The notes: generated by a model from the letters alone, not told the origin. A stretch of 64,000 bases of DNA from Mantis religiosa (GCA_030765055.1 CM060947.1:103933619-103997618), one strand, 5' to 3'; positions 30,906-43,653 are shown, counted from the stretch's first letter. Made by a program: numbers and translations.

Positions 30906-31509
30906 AGTTATATAATTGTTTATTTTCTTTATATTTGTCTGCAATAGAATGACATACTACTTATTTAGTGATATTTGATAAAATTTTATATGTAAGTTGG
31001 AAAGAAATTATGACTTTAATTGCTTTGTTACTGTAGCTATGCATTAAATTTTTCATGCATTTACTTTAATTTTTGTATTTGGTTTTATGGTTTTAATTTG
31101 CTTTTATTATATTTACTTTTATTGCTTTTATTGTATCTTCCAATTATCTTTCCATTTAAATTTTATGCCATAGTAAATAAATATGAATTAGAAATACTGT
31201 AAATTATTTTTAGTATTTAATGCCTCTTAACTAAATTAAACTTTATAACTTTTAAAAAATAGCTTCTAAAACATTTTTTAAATTATATGCAACTGTGCTT
31301 TGAATTCTGAGTTAGAATTTGTTAATTTTCTTGTACATTTTTATGTAATATTGGGTTTGGTATGAGGATTTGTGTGCCTCCTTCCCTTCATCTTTATGTT
31401 TGTGTTTCTCTAAGTTCCTTGGTGTATTTCTGTGTTGCTTTTGTGTGAAATTTCCCGGTAATAATATGGTTTTCATCTCCAAGAATTTTCTACCATGTTG
31501 ACCTTAAGA

Positions 31510-32015
31510 CTAAATTTTTTCACAGTCTTTACACTTAATCTTGTAGATGCCTGACTTTTCTTCTGGTTTTCTCTTATCAGTTTTAATGTTGTAATTGTTG
31601 TTTGGTGCCAATGTTATATTATATTTCTTGAATATTTTTTGGAACTTTTTTGTGGCCCAGGGGTGGTAGGTAAATTTAGCAAATCTAATTTCTTGTTTTA
31701 TTGGTGAAAGAGCTGTGATCTGTTTTAATATTTTTGGAAGTTTGAATGATTTTAGTTTTTTATCTACAAGGCTTTTTCCATATCCATTTTTAATTGCAGT
31801 TTTTAAGATTTGATGGTATTCTTTTTGATATTCTTGCTGGCTGAGGAGTAGATTTATTAATCTGTGTGTGAGACTGTTGATGGTGGCATGTTTGTGTGGA
31901 ATTGGGTTGAAACTATTTGCTTTGATGTAATTATCTGTGTGTGTTGCTTTTCTATGAATACCAAATTCTAGTTTTTCATTGCTTTTTGTGATTTTAAGGT
32001 CCGGAAGTACCAAAA
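31510..32015 (-). pseudogene. Penelope fragment, RT thumb to start of GIY-YIG (family 1)
   Basis: A minus-strand open frame of 167 codons with LPDLKITKSN, HTDNYIKANSFNP and SGIYKIKCKDCEKI, where it stops. It lacks the RT core upstream and most of the endonuclease downstream. It lies head-to-head with the next entry. Confidence 0.8.
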
Positions 32016-32540
32016 AACAATTACAACATTAAAACCCTACTTAACAGTAATAATACTGATAAGATAAAACCAGAAGAAAAGTCAGGCATTTACAAGATTA
32101 AGTGTAAAGACTGTGAAAAAATTACATAGGGAGGACAAAAAGGAACATAGGCACTAGAAAGAAAGAACACTTCAGGCACTTAAGATACAAAAATATTGAT
32201 AAGTCCGCAATAGCAGCTCATTTCTGGTCTGAAAATCATGAAATTGAAGATAAAACCAAATTACTAAAATACGTACAAAAACATAGTGAACTCGTCATAT
32301 GGGAGAGGATATACATAGAAAAAAATAAAAACCAACTAATGAACTTTGAAATTCCGCCAGAAGAGAATCCCACATTTAAGTTCATCACTAAATCAACAGA
32401 TGGCAGCAGCAACTCCAGAATTACCCATACCACTGGATCAAGCTTTAGTCGCATAAGAGCCAACGATGCAGACGATGGTTTGCGAAACATGTCCTCAAAA
32501 TAGGTACATAAGTGAAGCCGATGTGTAATAAATACGACTC
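32016..32540 (+). pseudogene. Penelope fragment, GIY-YIG domain (family 1)
   Basis: The plus strand carries SGIYKIKCKDCEKI, then after a one-base loss near 32123 IGRTKR- and KKEHF-type residues, and the same C-terminal KLLKYVQKHSELVIWERIY as the palindrome at 6.8-7.5 kb. GCGAAACATGTCC at 32482 is the hammerhead 3' half, but the CUGANGA core is degraded. Confidence 0.8.
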
Positions 32541-33415
32541 ATCTATAAATTAATAATTTATGTACAAAGTTTGCTGCATTTAGTGGTCCTGCAATTATAA
32601 AACATTATCAATTCTGTGATACAATAACAAACTTGACAATTTGTTTAGTGTTGTTATCTGAAGCACTTGATTTGGAGAACTATGTATGTGCAAGATTCGC
32701 ACACTGGTTTGTAGTGTGAGAGGGAGCAAAAATCAAGGTTTCTTTTTTTTTCCCCATATATGGCGACATGAATTTAATGGATCTTATCAAAAGAGTACAT
32801 TTGTTTAAAATCCCAAAGTACTAGCATTAATATTAATAATTAGGAACTGATATGTTACTAAATCAAATAAGTAATATACTTTCCTTTCCTTAATGTATAA
32901 CCTCTGCTAAGTTTAAGAATTAAATATTGGATTTATTCTTGAGGAATACAATAAAATAAGTATAACAATTTCATAGATGTCTGTCTGTAATGAAGAGAGG
33001 TCACTCAATACCGGAGCACATTTTGGGTCCTTAGTTCTCCAGTAATTGTAATATTTGTACTTTTAAAATATTCTGTTAGAGCTTAAATTATCTCATACAA
33101 ATTAATCTTTTTGAAAATTATTTTTAATGTAAACCTTCAGAGAAATTTAAAACTCCTAACTGCCTTGAAAGAGGGTTGAAAAAATCAATCTGTGACAAAA
33201 TCTTTGTGAATAAACATCTTATAGTTATACATTTTATCTTAAACTATACTTTTTTGTGATACTTTAATCCTCTTTGTTTTCTCTATTGAAATCTATTCTC
33301 TATTGTTAATCATTAACAAATTCTAAATTCATAAAATCCTCTAATTAAATTATTATTATAATTATATTTGAATGATGTGTTCTCAACTCCTTCCCAATCT
33401 TTACCTGTATAAAGA
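32541..33415. other. Intronic, unassigned
   Basis: AT-rich, no recognisable feature. Confidence 0.4.
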
Positions 33416-33417
33416 AA

Positions 33418-33552
33418 AATGTGATGTGAATGTCAGTCTGTGATGTATGCAAATGCTTTAAAATGTGATGTGAATGTCAGTCTGTGATGTATGCAAATGC
33501 TTTAAAATGTGATGTGAATGTCAGTCTGTGATGTATGCAAATGCTTTAAAAT
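33418..33552. repeat. 44-bp tandem repeat, three copies
   Basis: AAATGTGATGTGAATGTCAG plus TCTGTGATGTATGCAAATGC and TTTA repeat three times with almost no change. Confidence 0.92.
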
Positions 33553-34798
33553 GCTATTGTAACCAAATATAGTAAAAAAGGCATTAATTAATTTACTGCT
33601 CCCCTATGCTCTATTAACTCAATCTATAATATATTCATTTTTTCTGTTACATTATCTATTTTTATTTCCTGATGTGCATTTAATTTCTTTTACCATTTTG
33701 TACATCATTCAAGTTATTTATCCTTTTGAGGACTTCATTTCATTTTTTCTTATTCTGTTTTTATTTTTTGCCTTAAATTTTGTACAAATTCTTCCAATTT
33801 TTCTCATTTGTTTTATTTTCATCTCTAACCTTTGTTCTTATCTCTTCCCTAATCTGTTTGATTTCCTACTTTAAATAATTTCTACTTTTTTCAGTTTTCT
33901 AACTTAAGATTTGCTGTATTTCCTGCCCTAACTCGGTCATTTCTCTTATTATTTTCAGGATCTTTCCTAAAAATCTAAATCTTAATTCTTTTCTACATAT
34001 TTCTATTCTCTGCACAGTCATTTAGTTGTACCTTCCTATTTTGCTTTATTTCTTTCATATCTTGTTCTCTTTCCTGCTACAAATTTATTACTATTTTGTT
34101 CTCTTTTATTGTCCAAGCTAGCTAAGTCTTCTTTCATTCCAATTTTTATTACCTATGTCTTCCTTTTTTGCTCTGCTTTCTTTGTGGTCTTCAGCTGTGA
34201 TAAGTATATTTTTTTTAACATTTTCCTTTTCACTAGGTCTTTTCTTACATTATCTCCTCATTGTTCTATTATCTCCTCCACTATTCCTTTTCCTGCTACC
34301 GCTTCTATATGTGGTGTTTTTTCATCCACACTTTTTTTACTCACTTTTAATGGTTCTTTGTTTTTCCTCAATGTTAACATCATAAGGGAATAAATTTTAA
34401 AAATGTAAGTTTAACTCTCATCTTCTGTTCCTGCCTAACATCTCGGCCCTGGATTATTATTCTTCCTGAAGAATCTGAAGTTCTATTTAATATCCTTCCA
34501 TACATGATGTCATCTACTTCATATTTGTATTCAGCTGTTGCTATTATATCTTCTTCCAACTTGATGTTCTTCATAATTTTTACTTTTTTAAATAAATCAT
34601 ATTTTTTGTGCCTGTTTGTCTAAGATCATTTGTGGGACCATTTACTTATCAATGTTGCTGCATAAAGGCAAACTTCAAATTAATACTCTAATTAAAATGC
34701 TGTTATTTTATTAAAATATTGATAATCATACTTTTCAATGTTTACAGTTTTTATTATTCAACATCCTATCTATGTCAATGATGACCTAATATGAGTAT
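33553..34798. other. T-rich intronic tract
   Basis: Strong pyrimidine bias on the plus strand (TTTT/CTTC runs), giving hydrophobic chance frames. A minus-strand frame at 34380-34574 (IIATAEYKYEVDDIMYGRIL) could be an eroded protein but matches no family I recognise. Confidence 0.4.
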
Positions 34799-34807
34799 TG
34801 TGACTTA

Positions 34808-36694
34808 GGGCCTGTATTACGATCTCCGGTTAAGGTGTTGGTTAACAGTTAACTTGGAGTTACATGCAGATGTCGGTATTACGACCTTCGGTTAAGGACT
34901 AACTGAGAGTTATTTCTGGAGGTAAACTAACCCTCACCTCGAGTAGCGGTTAGTGAGATAACTTGGAGTTTACCTTCACACACAAAAAAGAAAATGGCGT
35001 ACCTCCAGGCCAGATTGGATGTTGACAGCGATTCTGAGGATGAAATGTTGGCACAGTATTTATTTAATAGAAGAGCTAAAAGAATTAGAAAGCGGAAAGA
35101 TAATTTCATACATATGTTTGTGACATGTTGAAAATGAAATAAATAAGCCACATGGGTATTGGGTATCTTGACGTAGTAGGTTATGGAATTATAATTTCTA
35201 GTGTCCCATGGTGTCAGTGACTTGTTCCAAGCAATGCAATATTTTATGCGATCATATTGCAGCATGTTTTAACGAACATAAATGTAATAAACAAAGCATG
35301 TTAAACCTATACCGGAAAGTACATCTAATGCTATATGTGTAGGTATAAAAGTTCAGAAATATTCGATTTTGCTAATAGTGGATGCAATGTTTAATTTGCG
35401 TTTCGTTAAAGCATTACCAGAGGAAAGTAACAAGCAGTAAAGCAAACAGTGAATAAAACAAATTTTTAGGTTATGCAGTTTGTATCCATGTTAAAACCGT
35501 TATTGCAAATGCTGTTCACACATGTAATGTAGCTCATTACATGTACAATACCATAAGGTTTTTGTCCTATGTGCCTTAATGAGTATCATTTGCTAATTAT
35601 ATTGCGATTTATTGCAGTGTGTGCGCTGTCTCAATGGAAGTTGAAGTATTACTTCTGATTCTTGCCGTACCTACTATAGATATTGCAAATGCAGTACATA
35701 AATATATTTGTTGGGAATTGCACACGTAAAGAAATGTTAAAACATGTCCATCTTGTATCCTGTGGTATTTAAAATAAGCCATTTATTTGTTCAATTGCGT
35801 TTTTCAATCAAGGGCACAATGCTGTGATTGACATGTGGCGTTTATGAAGTGCCAAGGAGAAATGTAAGTTTTCTACAACCTGTTTCCTTAAAAGAAAACC
35901 ACAGTTATTGCTTCATAACTAGCCAAATATATTATGTTTAAACAAAAATCAGGTACCAAGTTACTGGTCCCAGAATGCGTATTTTATAACCTTGCTTTTA
36001 TTCATGAATGACTTGTAACTTGTGGACTTTTCCTCTTTACGTATGCCTCTGTGAAATGATAATTTATATAAGAAGAGGTGATTTATTCATGAGGATAAAC
36101 TACTAACCAAATGATTTTAGCCAAATTATACTTGTGCAATACTATTATCAGAATATCTAACAGTTATGTTATTTTAAATTTATTTTAATTCTTTTTTACT
36201 GGAAATCTCTTGGTGTTCATAAATTAACAAGGCATTCCACACATTCTACATATATCTCACCTAATCTATAATAACACTAACCTAACGCAACTTATATAAC
36301 CTATAACACTGACCTAACGCTAAGGAAAAATCTAAACTGTAAATGAACTATAATAATAACTATACAGAACTAAGATAGACCTTATTACGAATGAAACTAT
36401 TAATGAAAATACACAGAAAACAGCTAACAAAAAGTTAAAACAAGACGCCTGATGCTACGACATGTGTTTGGTTTTCCAGTTAATTACACATTCTAAACAC
36501 AAGATAGCGTTGCAAACAAGGTAAAATCCTAGTGGAAAATATTGCCAACCGTTCACATTCCACCATAATGCACAGGGTAACAAACGTACAGGTAAATCGA
36601 GTTCGTAATACGAGGCACTGAACCTAGCTAATAGTTACTGATAACTAAAAGGTAGCAAACTTCAGCTAGTAACCGGAGATCGTAATACAGGCCC
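34808..36694. mobile_element. Harbinger-type DNA element (1.9 kb, TTA duplication)
   Basis: Terminal inverted repeats GGGCCTGTATTACGATCTCC (34808 on) and GGAGATCGTAATACAGGCCC (ending 36694) are perfect over at least 20 bp and continue into GGTTA/TAACC. TTA flanks both ends (34805-34807, 36695-36697), as PIF/Harbinger elements produce. TATTACGACCTTCGGTTAA-type subterminal repeats follow on the left. No full transposase: non-autonomous. Confidence 0.9.
34994..35131 (+). pseudogene. Short acidic/basic ORF, possible Harbinger transposase start
   Basis: A 45-codon frame beginning MAYLQARLDVDSDSEDEMLA and followed by an arginine/lysine-rich stretch (NRRAKRIRKRKDNF), then a stop. An acidic patch followed by an RR/KR run is common at the start of HARBI1-like transposases, so this may be the surviving 5' end of one. 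The similarity is only compositional. Confidence 0.4.
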
Positions 36695-36697
36695 TTA

Positions 36698-37092
36698 GTG
36701 AGTTTGTAAAATTAAAAGTTGAGTTTGCAAAAATTCAAAATGCTCCTTATTTCCATAGAAAGATACTTGTACCACTCTGATATCAGCAGAATGACATAAC
36801 ACACACGAATGCAATATTTGAGGTCGTCCACCACATGTCCATAGACAACTGCTTCGATGCACGCAAGCCTCCTTGTCCCTTTTTTTTTACACACGGGCCG
36901 CTGTTTCTCGAAAGTTGACGTAGCCGCACAATCTTTCTTTTATCCAGACATCACTTCGTCTCCCGCTCTCCCAGCCCCTGTCTCTCCCACGGCAAATGCC
37001 AACCATTCACCCACGTGAGCGCGTGGCTTGAACGCTATCTGTAACTATCTTTCCTGCCAGCTGGCTGCGGCCTGCCGCACTTACTCGCGACA
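36698..37092 (-). repeat. 3' LTR of the second Gypsy element (larger part)
   Basis: Aligns with 39824-40264 with several indels. The first 9 bp are at 34799-34807 on the other side of the Harbinger element. Confidence 0.85.
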
Positions 37093-39798
37093 CTGCTCCC
37101 TCCTCAAGTCTGTTCGTCCCAAACAGCACCATCGTAGCGGACCAGAGGATAGAGGTGTAACACCGAACATCTTTCCTGGGGGCAGCTTCTGGATGCGGTA
37201 GACCACGTTGTTAATCCTCTTTACCACACGGTAAGCTCCTTGCCATGGTTGTTGAAGTTTCGGGCAGCGTCCCTTGCTCCAAGTAGGGCGGTACAACCAG
37301 ACCAAGTCACCTTGCTAAATCCTTGGCTGTTAGCTTGCCTGTCATACCGGGTCTTCATGTGGTCGCTCGCCATCTGGATGTTCTGACGAGCCATCTCATG
37401 CATGTCGTGGAGATGGTCCACCAAGTTCTCCACATACTCGGTTGCTGGCTGTTTTGCTTCCGGGGGCTCCCAAAAGCCAGGTCATCAGGGAGGCGTAGCT
37501 CTCGGCCGAACATTAAGCTAGCTGGCGTCACCCCAGTGATATTGTATGTTGACGAGCGGTAGGCCTTCAAGACATGTGGCACCCAGTTTCGCTGATGGCT
37601 GGCCACCACCTTCCTTAGATGTTCTTCTAGGGTCTTGATATGCCACTCCACCATGCCGTCCAACTGCAGTTTGCCATTCTTCTTTGTCACCAGGACTATA
37701 GGGGAACACCAAAGGATGTCAGACTCTTCAATCACTCCCTGGATCTCATGTCCTCCAGCATGTCCCATACCATCGATTGCTTTGCCAGGGGAACGCGTCT
37801 GGGTTGTTGCCGAATAGGCCTGGCATCTCTGGTGTCGCTGTTACCTTGGCTGAAAACCTGCTGGTATCATCCCAAAAGCTGTCGAATCTTCTCGAGCTGT
37901 TCTGTGGTCAGGTGGTTGGCCGTCTTCTCCAGTAAACCTTCCAGCCGGGGGACCAGGTGTTGCGTCGGCACCGGCTCCTGGATGTTGTCGATTTGCGTTA
38001 CGCTAACCACGGGCTCGCACGTCCCAAAGTCCGTCTCAGCCTGGATGTCGTGATCGGTGTCTGTTAGATTAAGCAGCCTCACCGGCACCTGCTCTCGGCA
38101 CGGTAAGAATGACCTGGCTACACAAAGTCCGTGCACAGGCGTCTTCCGATCCAGCATCATGTTTTTCGTCCGCTGGCCTTCCAGTCACGCCGTCACCACC
38201 ACCTCGCTTCTCGCGGGTACAACCACGTCTTCCCTCAGGACGACCCTGCATACTCCACGGCGTTCTTCGGGGTGCCGGAGTATCATCTCTTCTCCAATGA
38301 GCCGCAGGACCTTCCTGCCGACGTCAACCGTCGCCTCGTTGCTCCTGAGGGTAACCAGTCCCGGTATCATCTTCTCAGCCACCTTCGCGACGAACACCCA
38401 CTGACGCAAGGCACTACGTCCAAAGGTGAACTTCAGCAGGGCCCCCTTCTCCAAAGGCAAGGTGTCGCCTAATGCCGTCATAAGCTGGTACTGTCGGCTC
38501 GGTTTTCTCGACGGCAAACCACTGGCTACGTCAGGTCTGATGACCGCCACGGCTGCCCCGGTGTCCACTAGCACGCGGCACGGCTTTCCTCTCACCCAAC
38601 CGTTCGTGATGAAGCTGTCATCCATCAGTCGGCTGACAGCGCGTAGTGTTACTCGAGGGGATGGTGGTGATGGCGCCGACGTGCCTCTCGCCACGCCGGC
38701 CCTTTCTCATTTCTCCGACTGCTGTACCTGGTGTGGGCAGTCTCTCTCCAGATGTCCCGGCTGGCCAAACCCCCAACACACGCCACTAGGTCTTCGCCGG
38801 CGTCCCTTAGCTGGTCTTCGGTCCCCACTGTAGCGAATAATCCTTGTTCTCGAAGTCGGGGTAGCCGTCACCTTGGCCGCCTCTATTCTCGGCGCGGCCG
38901 TTAGTGCCTCGTGGCTGGCATTGTAGTCGCCGAGCATTAGGCGCTGACGTATCTCGACGTCTCGTACCCCGTCAACGAAGGTGTAGGCGGCTTCTCGAGA
39001 TACGAATTGGGGTGGGAGGTCGACCAAGGCTTTGTTCAATTGCCAGGGCGAACTCTTGCAGTGTCTCCCTTGGCTGCTGCGACCTAGATTTTAGCTGACT
39101 GCGGTACGCTGCGGCTAAGCGGTGGTCCCCGAAGCGGTTTTCCAGGGCCTCCCAGATGTCTTTGGGCGCCGCTGCTATCTGGACCGCGTTCAGGACCTCT
39201 GCGGCCCATCCCTGGAAGCTGGCTATCACCTGTGCGGCCTCTTCCTCTGGTGACTAGTTGTGCTTGGCCACTGTGTCGAATTGGCAGCGGAAGACTTCGA
39301 AATTTGACGTGCCGTTGTACTTAGGTGGTTTGACGCGCGCAGATGTTGTGTCGCGTCGGCCTTCAAGTCCTTTAATCTTTTGCCGACGATGTCCTCCACC
39401 ATAGTGTTCAGGTACTTGTTCTTGCTGTCGGCCTTTCCCTCTAGGTCGTTAACGCGGTTCGCCAGGTCTTAGACGCGCTCGCCCAGTTGACCCAACCGAT
39501 TGCCCAGCTCCGTGATGTCCTCCTTCACGCCGGCCAACTGCTCTTCAAATTTAGCGGCCAGGGCCTCGTCCGCATCCTTAATTTCGGTTAATTCGGCCTT
39601 CATTTCTGTAGCCAGGCTGTCGTTCGCTGCTCTCATTTCCGTGTCCAGGCCGTTCGCTGCTCTCATTTCCGTGGCCAGGCTGTCGTTCGCCGCTTTCATT
39701 TCTGTGTTTAACGTCGCAGCGAGGGTGTCATTCGCTGTCTTCATTTTTTCCATCTTTTCTAAAATCTTTGCCAATGCAGCTTCCATCGTCGCATCCAA
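37093..39798 (-). pseudogene. Gypsy gag-pol remnant with RT to integrase deletion
   Basis: Reading from 39798: a coiled-coil gag (MDATMEAALAKILEKMEKMK) stops at 39469, resumes in another frame with AAEVLNAVQIAAAPKDIWEA and RQRLMLGDYNASHEALTAA, and ends in CWGFGQPGHLERDC (knuckle with one Cys lost). Protease: LVDTGAAVAVIRPDVASGL near 38560. A pre-RT linker at 38160-37867 is followed by the first RT residues SPIVLVTKKNGKLQ, which join directly at about 37673 to the late integrase core (LDGMVEWHIKTLEEHL, PHVLKAYRSSTYNITGVTPA). The C-terminal GAYRVVKRI region follows near 37220. The deletion breakpoints differ from those in the element at 15.5-18.2 kb. Confidence 0.82.
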
Positions 39799-39812
39799 CT
39801 GCTGACAAAAAT

Positions 39813-40264
39813 TGTGGCTTTGTGGGTTCGTAAAATTAAAAGTCGAGTTTGCAGAAATTCAAAATGCTCTTTATTTCCGTAGAAAGACATTTGTACAACT
39901 CTGATATCAGCAGAATGACGTAACACACGAACGCAATCTTCGAGGCCGTCTGCCACACGTCCATAGATAACTGCATTCACTCGATCGCAGCTTTGCTGCG
40001 CGACTGACTCGCAATCCTCCTTGTCCCTTATTTATACACGAGCCGCTTTTTCTCGAAGGTTGACGAAGCCACACAATATTTCGTGGCGTAGCGAGACAAG
40101 GGGAGAATTATTCACACAACACTCCGTCTCTCCCTCTCCCCGCCCCCGTCTCTCCCTCAGTAAACGCCAACCATTCACCCACGTGTGGTCGTGGTTTGGA
40201 CGCTATCTGTCTCTTTCTTTCCTGCCAGCTCCCTGCGGCCCGCCGCACACGATGTCTCGCGACA
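39813..40264 (-). repeat. 5' LTR of the second Gypsy element
   Basis: 452 bp from TGTGGCTTTG to CTCGCGACA, followed by GTAT. Confidence 0.88.
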
Positions 40265-40829
40265 GTATGTACGTTTATATTCGATAGATTATCAGCTTCT
40301 TTCTGACAAATCTGTACACAAATCATAGTTCTTATGGTGATGTCAATAAGTATTTTTGTCTATTATATCTCTTTGGTTATGTCAATAAAGGAACTAAATT
40401 TTTCACAGTGACAGCAATGTATTAATTTAGCCATGCAATTTACATAAAACTGTGTGATTATGTATAATTTGGGGTTATTATTCCTGGTTATTTTTACCAA
40501 ACGTGTCTTTCATCTCATAAATACATTCCAGATATATAAATAGGGTATGTATATAAATTATGCACTTGAGTAATGATTAATATATTTAAGTATACAAAAT
40601 TCATACTAACTCATTACAGCCATATTTTTTTATGAATAAAAAAATATGCAGTGAGCATGTTCTTGAGGACTTACATTAACTATTACAGTACAAAATTGTT
40701 AGATATCGTAGTCCACATTTCACTGTTATGGAAAGAGTCTATTTTAGGACTAAGTGACAAACTAAGTAGGTTAAAAGTAAGAATTCTAGGTAAAGTAGGC
40801 AGCAAAGAAATGTTGTTGTTGTTTTCAAA
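40265..40829. other. Intron 2, unassigned
   Basis: AT-rich; begins with the GTAT duplication. Confidence 0.4.
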
Positions 40830-42170
40830 TGCTAGGCTTTGGCAATGAAGCCATTAGCTCTCTTGCTCTCCAATATTTCTGTGTAGTGGGTCCGGCAGGT
40901 AGGGCTTCACAGGTTAAAAGATGTTCTTCAGTCATTTCCTCTTCTTTGTTGCACAGAGGACAATTTGGACTTGTATAAATTCCTATTCTGTGTGTTTGCC
41001 CAAATAATCATAATCTAAAATTTGCTACTGCAGCTTTACGTGGGATTTCTGGGATAATTTCTGGATTTTTAATTAAAATGTTCCAGTTTTTATCTTTGGC
41101 TTTGTTAGATATCAATTGGTTTTGTTTGTTTTTATATTTGCTTTTGATTATTCTTTTTATGGATGTAAAGGGTAAGTTTTTACTTTTGTTCTGAATTAAA
41201 TTTGCACCTTTTTTGGCAAGAAAATCAGCTGATTCATTTCCAGCAATTCCACAATGTGCAGGTATCCACTGTAATATAATTCTTTTCTGTAGTTTTTGAA
41301 GTTGTTGGATCATTTTGTGACATTCTTTAATTTGGATTGACCTCATTTTATATGAACTTATTGCACATAATGCTGCTTTAGAATCAGAAAGTATGACAGC
41401 ATTTTTGAATTTATCTATTCTGTATAGAAGGTGTTGGAGTGAAATATGAATAGCCGTTACTTCTGCATCAAAATTTGTTGTGTGGCATCCTGCTGGTTGA
41501 TAGAATGAGAACAGTGCACACTTAATTCCTGCTCCTGAGTTATCCAAGTTAGATCCATCTGTGTAGATATGTAACCATTCTTCGGGTGGGTATCTATTGT
41601 TCACAGTTTCTAATGCTAATGCTTTTTGTACAGGTTTGGAAGTTTCAGATTTTGTAACTATTTATTCTAAATCTAATTGAATATTAATTGGTTCAAAAGT
41701 TAGTGGGTTTTCTTTGATTAAAAGGTTTTCTTTAGAATTAGGAAGATTCAGATCTGTTTTTAATTCCGTAACTTTGTGTAGGAAACTTGTTTGAGTTTTT
41801 ATCTTGATTGGTTGTAGTAATCTTTTCTCCCATTTTGTTGTTTTTAACCGCAACATTTTTTCATGTTGTATTAGTGCCTACTCCTCTAAAGTTAGATGTA
41901 TTGGATAGTTCCGAGTTAAGGCTTGCATTGCCATGATTGAAGTTGATTTTGCTGCACCGGTTATTAGTCGCAGGGCTTGATTTTGGCATACTTCTAGGTG
42001 ATTTATGTTAGAACTGTTTGCTGTAATTATTACCTCTGCATTATAAAGAAGTATTGGCTTGATGAATGTTTTGTATGTGGTGTTCAGTGTCTCCCGATTA
42101 CTGCCCCACTTGACTCCAGCTAATCGTTTCAAAATTGAAAATTTTTTGTTGATTAAAATGAAATGTTAAG
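40830..42170 (-). pseudogene. 5'-truncated RNase H-type LINE
   Basis: The minus strand carries the post-RT thumb (KRLAGVKWGSNRETLNTTYK, 42132 down; the same block as KRLAGTKWGCSRSTLNTT at 23.9 kb), then an RNase H domain. That domain has IYTDGSNLDNSGAGIKCALF (first D), AEVTAIHISLQHLL (E), AVILSDSKAALCAI (D) and ILQWIPAHCGIAGNESADFL (His and last D), so all the catalytic acids are visible. The end has SPNCPLCNKEEEMTEEHLLT, a C-C-H-C knuckle. Stops between the pieces make it a pseudogene. Confidence 0.85.
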
Positions 42171-42639
42171 GTCTGTATATTTTGGACATGTTTATTCAAT
42201 TTCATATGGAGAACACTTCTGGGGGAATACAAGTCTGTCTCCTAGGCTTTTCAAACTCTGAAAGAGTATGCTGAAACTAATGCTCCAAGTAAATCAATTT
42301 CTGAACAATTTAATGTATTAACCTTAGCCATATATACACGTTTTAGAAATAGAGTCCTTCATTCATAATAACAATGTTTCACTAAAATAAGGACTATCAT
42401 TTATACCACACCAAAACAGTTGAATCATTACATCTGCAGCTCAAAGACTTTCTCAGAACATTAAGGGTATTGAACAAAGGAGTTACTATGTACAACCAAT
42501 TAGTTAAATCGATCAGAATATTATTGAAAAAAAGATTTAAGTCTGAAGCACAAATTTGAATTGTTGTTAATATATATTTTGTTAACCATCCCATCCCAAT
42601 CCAACTCCTCCAAACCTCCCATAACTCAAAACTATGGGG

Positions 42640-43605
42640 TATAATCAAACCCACTTACAGCCCCTCTCTACTGTGTGAGATGGCCGGCAGTAGCCTGAGA
42701 ACTTACGCTGGTAGAGGCGGACTAGAATCCATACCTTATAATAGATGTGGAAATGTTGACCTCCTGCTTTCAAACAGGCAGCTTATCTCATGTAAATATT
42801 CTTGTTCACTCTCTGAAGCTCAGCAGTAGGTATTCTTCTGATTTCTTACACAGTGTTTTCCCTAAGTTCCTGTAGTGTATGAGGATTGAAACAATACACC
42901 TTGTCTTTTAAAGAACCTCATAAATAAAAGTCACAACTTGTTAGGTAGGGACCACAAATCAACACTAATTATTCTGTCATCAAACACCCCTCTTACCGCA
43001 TTTCACAATTTGGCAGCTTATGTGCTGTTGCAGAATTTTGCTTGAATCAACCATACGATTTCTCTTCTTCTTTCAGGCAATTGAAAAATGTCCTCAGAAT
43101 TAACCTCTGATATTGCTCTGCATGTATTGTTTCATCAAAGAATATGGGCCCTATTATTATTCTAGTAAGTGTTCAAACGTCCAGTTAAATGAAACTTAGA
43201 TTCTTCAGGAAAAGAAAAATGTGGGTCAATTAAATACCTCTCTACGGATTGGAAAAACCAGTTACATTACTTCACATGTTTAGTGGAATCATTTGGCTTT
43301 AATGCTGGCACATGTGTGTAGCAATATAGCTTCAGTTTCAACAGACATGTATTGTTCCAATCCTCATACACCACAGGAACTTCGGGAAAACATTGTGCAA
43401 GAAATAACAAGAATACCTGCTGCTCTACTTTGGAGAGTGAGCAAAAATATTTAAACAAAAGATGCTGCTGTTTGAAAGCAAAAGGTCAACATCTATTATA
43501 AGCTAAGGATTCCAGTCCGCCTCTGCCGGCGTAAGTTTCCCGGCAATTGCTGGCCATCTCGCGCAGTAGAGAAAGGCTGGTAGTGGTTTCAATTATAATT
43601 TAACT
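42640..43605. mobile_element. Mariner-derived foldback element
   Basis: Inverted arms of about 220 bp: TAGAGGCGGACTAGAATCC (about 42711) against GGATTCCAGTCCGCCTCTG (about 43507), and CTACTGTGTGAGATGGCCGG against CGGCAATTGCTGGCCATCTC. On the minus strand (43150 to 42830) the arm and spacer read GPIFFDETIHAEQYQRL and SLKDKVY; on the plus strand (43365-43490) the other arm reads PHTPQELRENIVQEIT. Both are C-terminal parts of the same mariner-type transposase, so two 3' halves face outward around a partial spacer. Confidence 0.75.
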
Positions 43606-43609
43606 ACCA

Positions 43610-43610
<1 letters not shown>

Positions 43611-43653
<43 letters not shown>

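Larger units (their letters stand above)
34799..40264 (-). mobile_element. Second internally deleted Gypsy element carrying a Harbinger insertion
   Basis: The target duplication GTAT occurs at 34795-34798 and 40265-40268. The left LTR begins TGTGACTTA at 34799, is split by the Harbinger-type element, resumes GTGAGTTTGTAAAATT at 36698 and ends CGCGACA at 37092. The right LTR is 39813-40264. Gag, protease, the first codons of RT and the end of integrase remain, with many frameshifts and stops. Confidence 0.9.

Noticed and set aside
33674..34393. Hydrophobic ORFs suggesting membrane proteins
   Set aside because: The tract is T-rich on the plus strand, which yields F/L/I/S-rich frames by composition alone; no start context or homology.
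36240..36330. CCTAACG repeats resembling insect telomere sequence (TTAGG)n
   Set aside because: Only scattered, imperfect CCTAAC words inside the Harbinger-type element; no tandem array.
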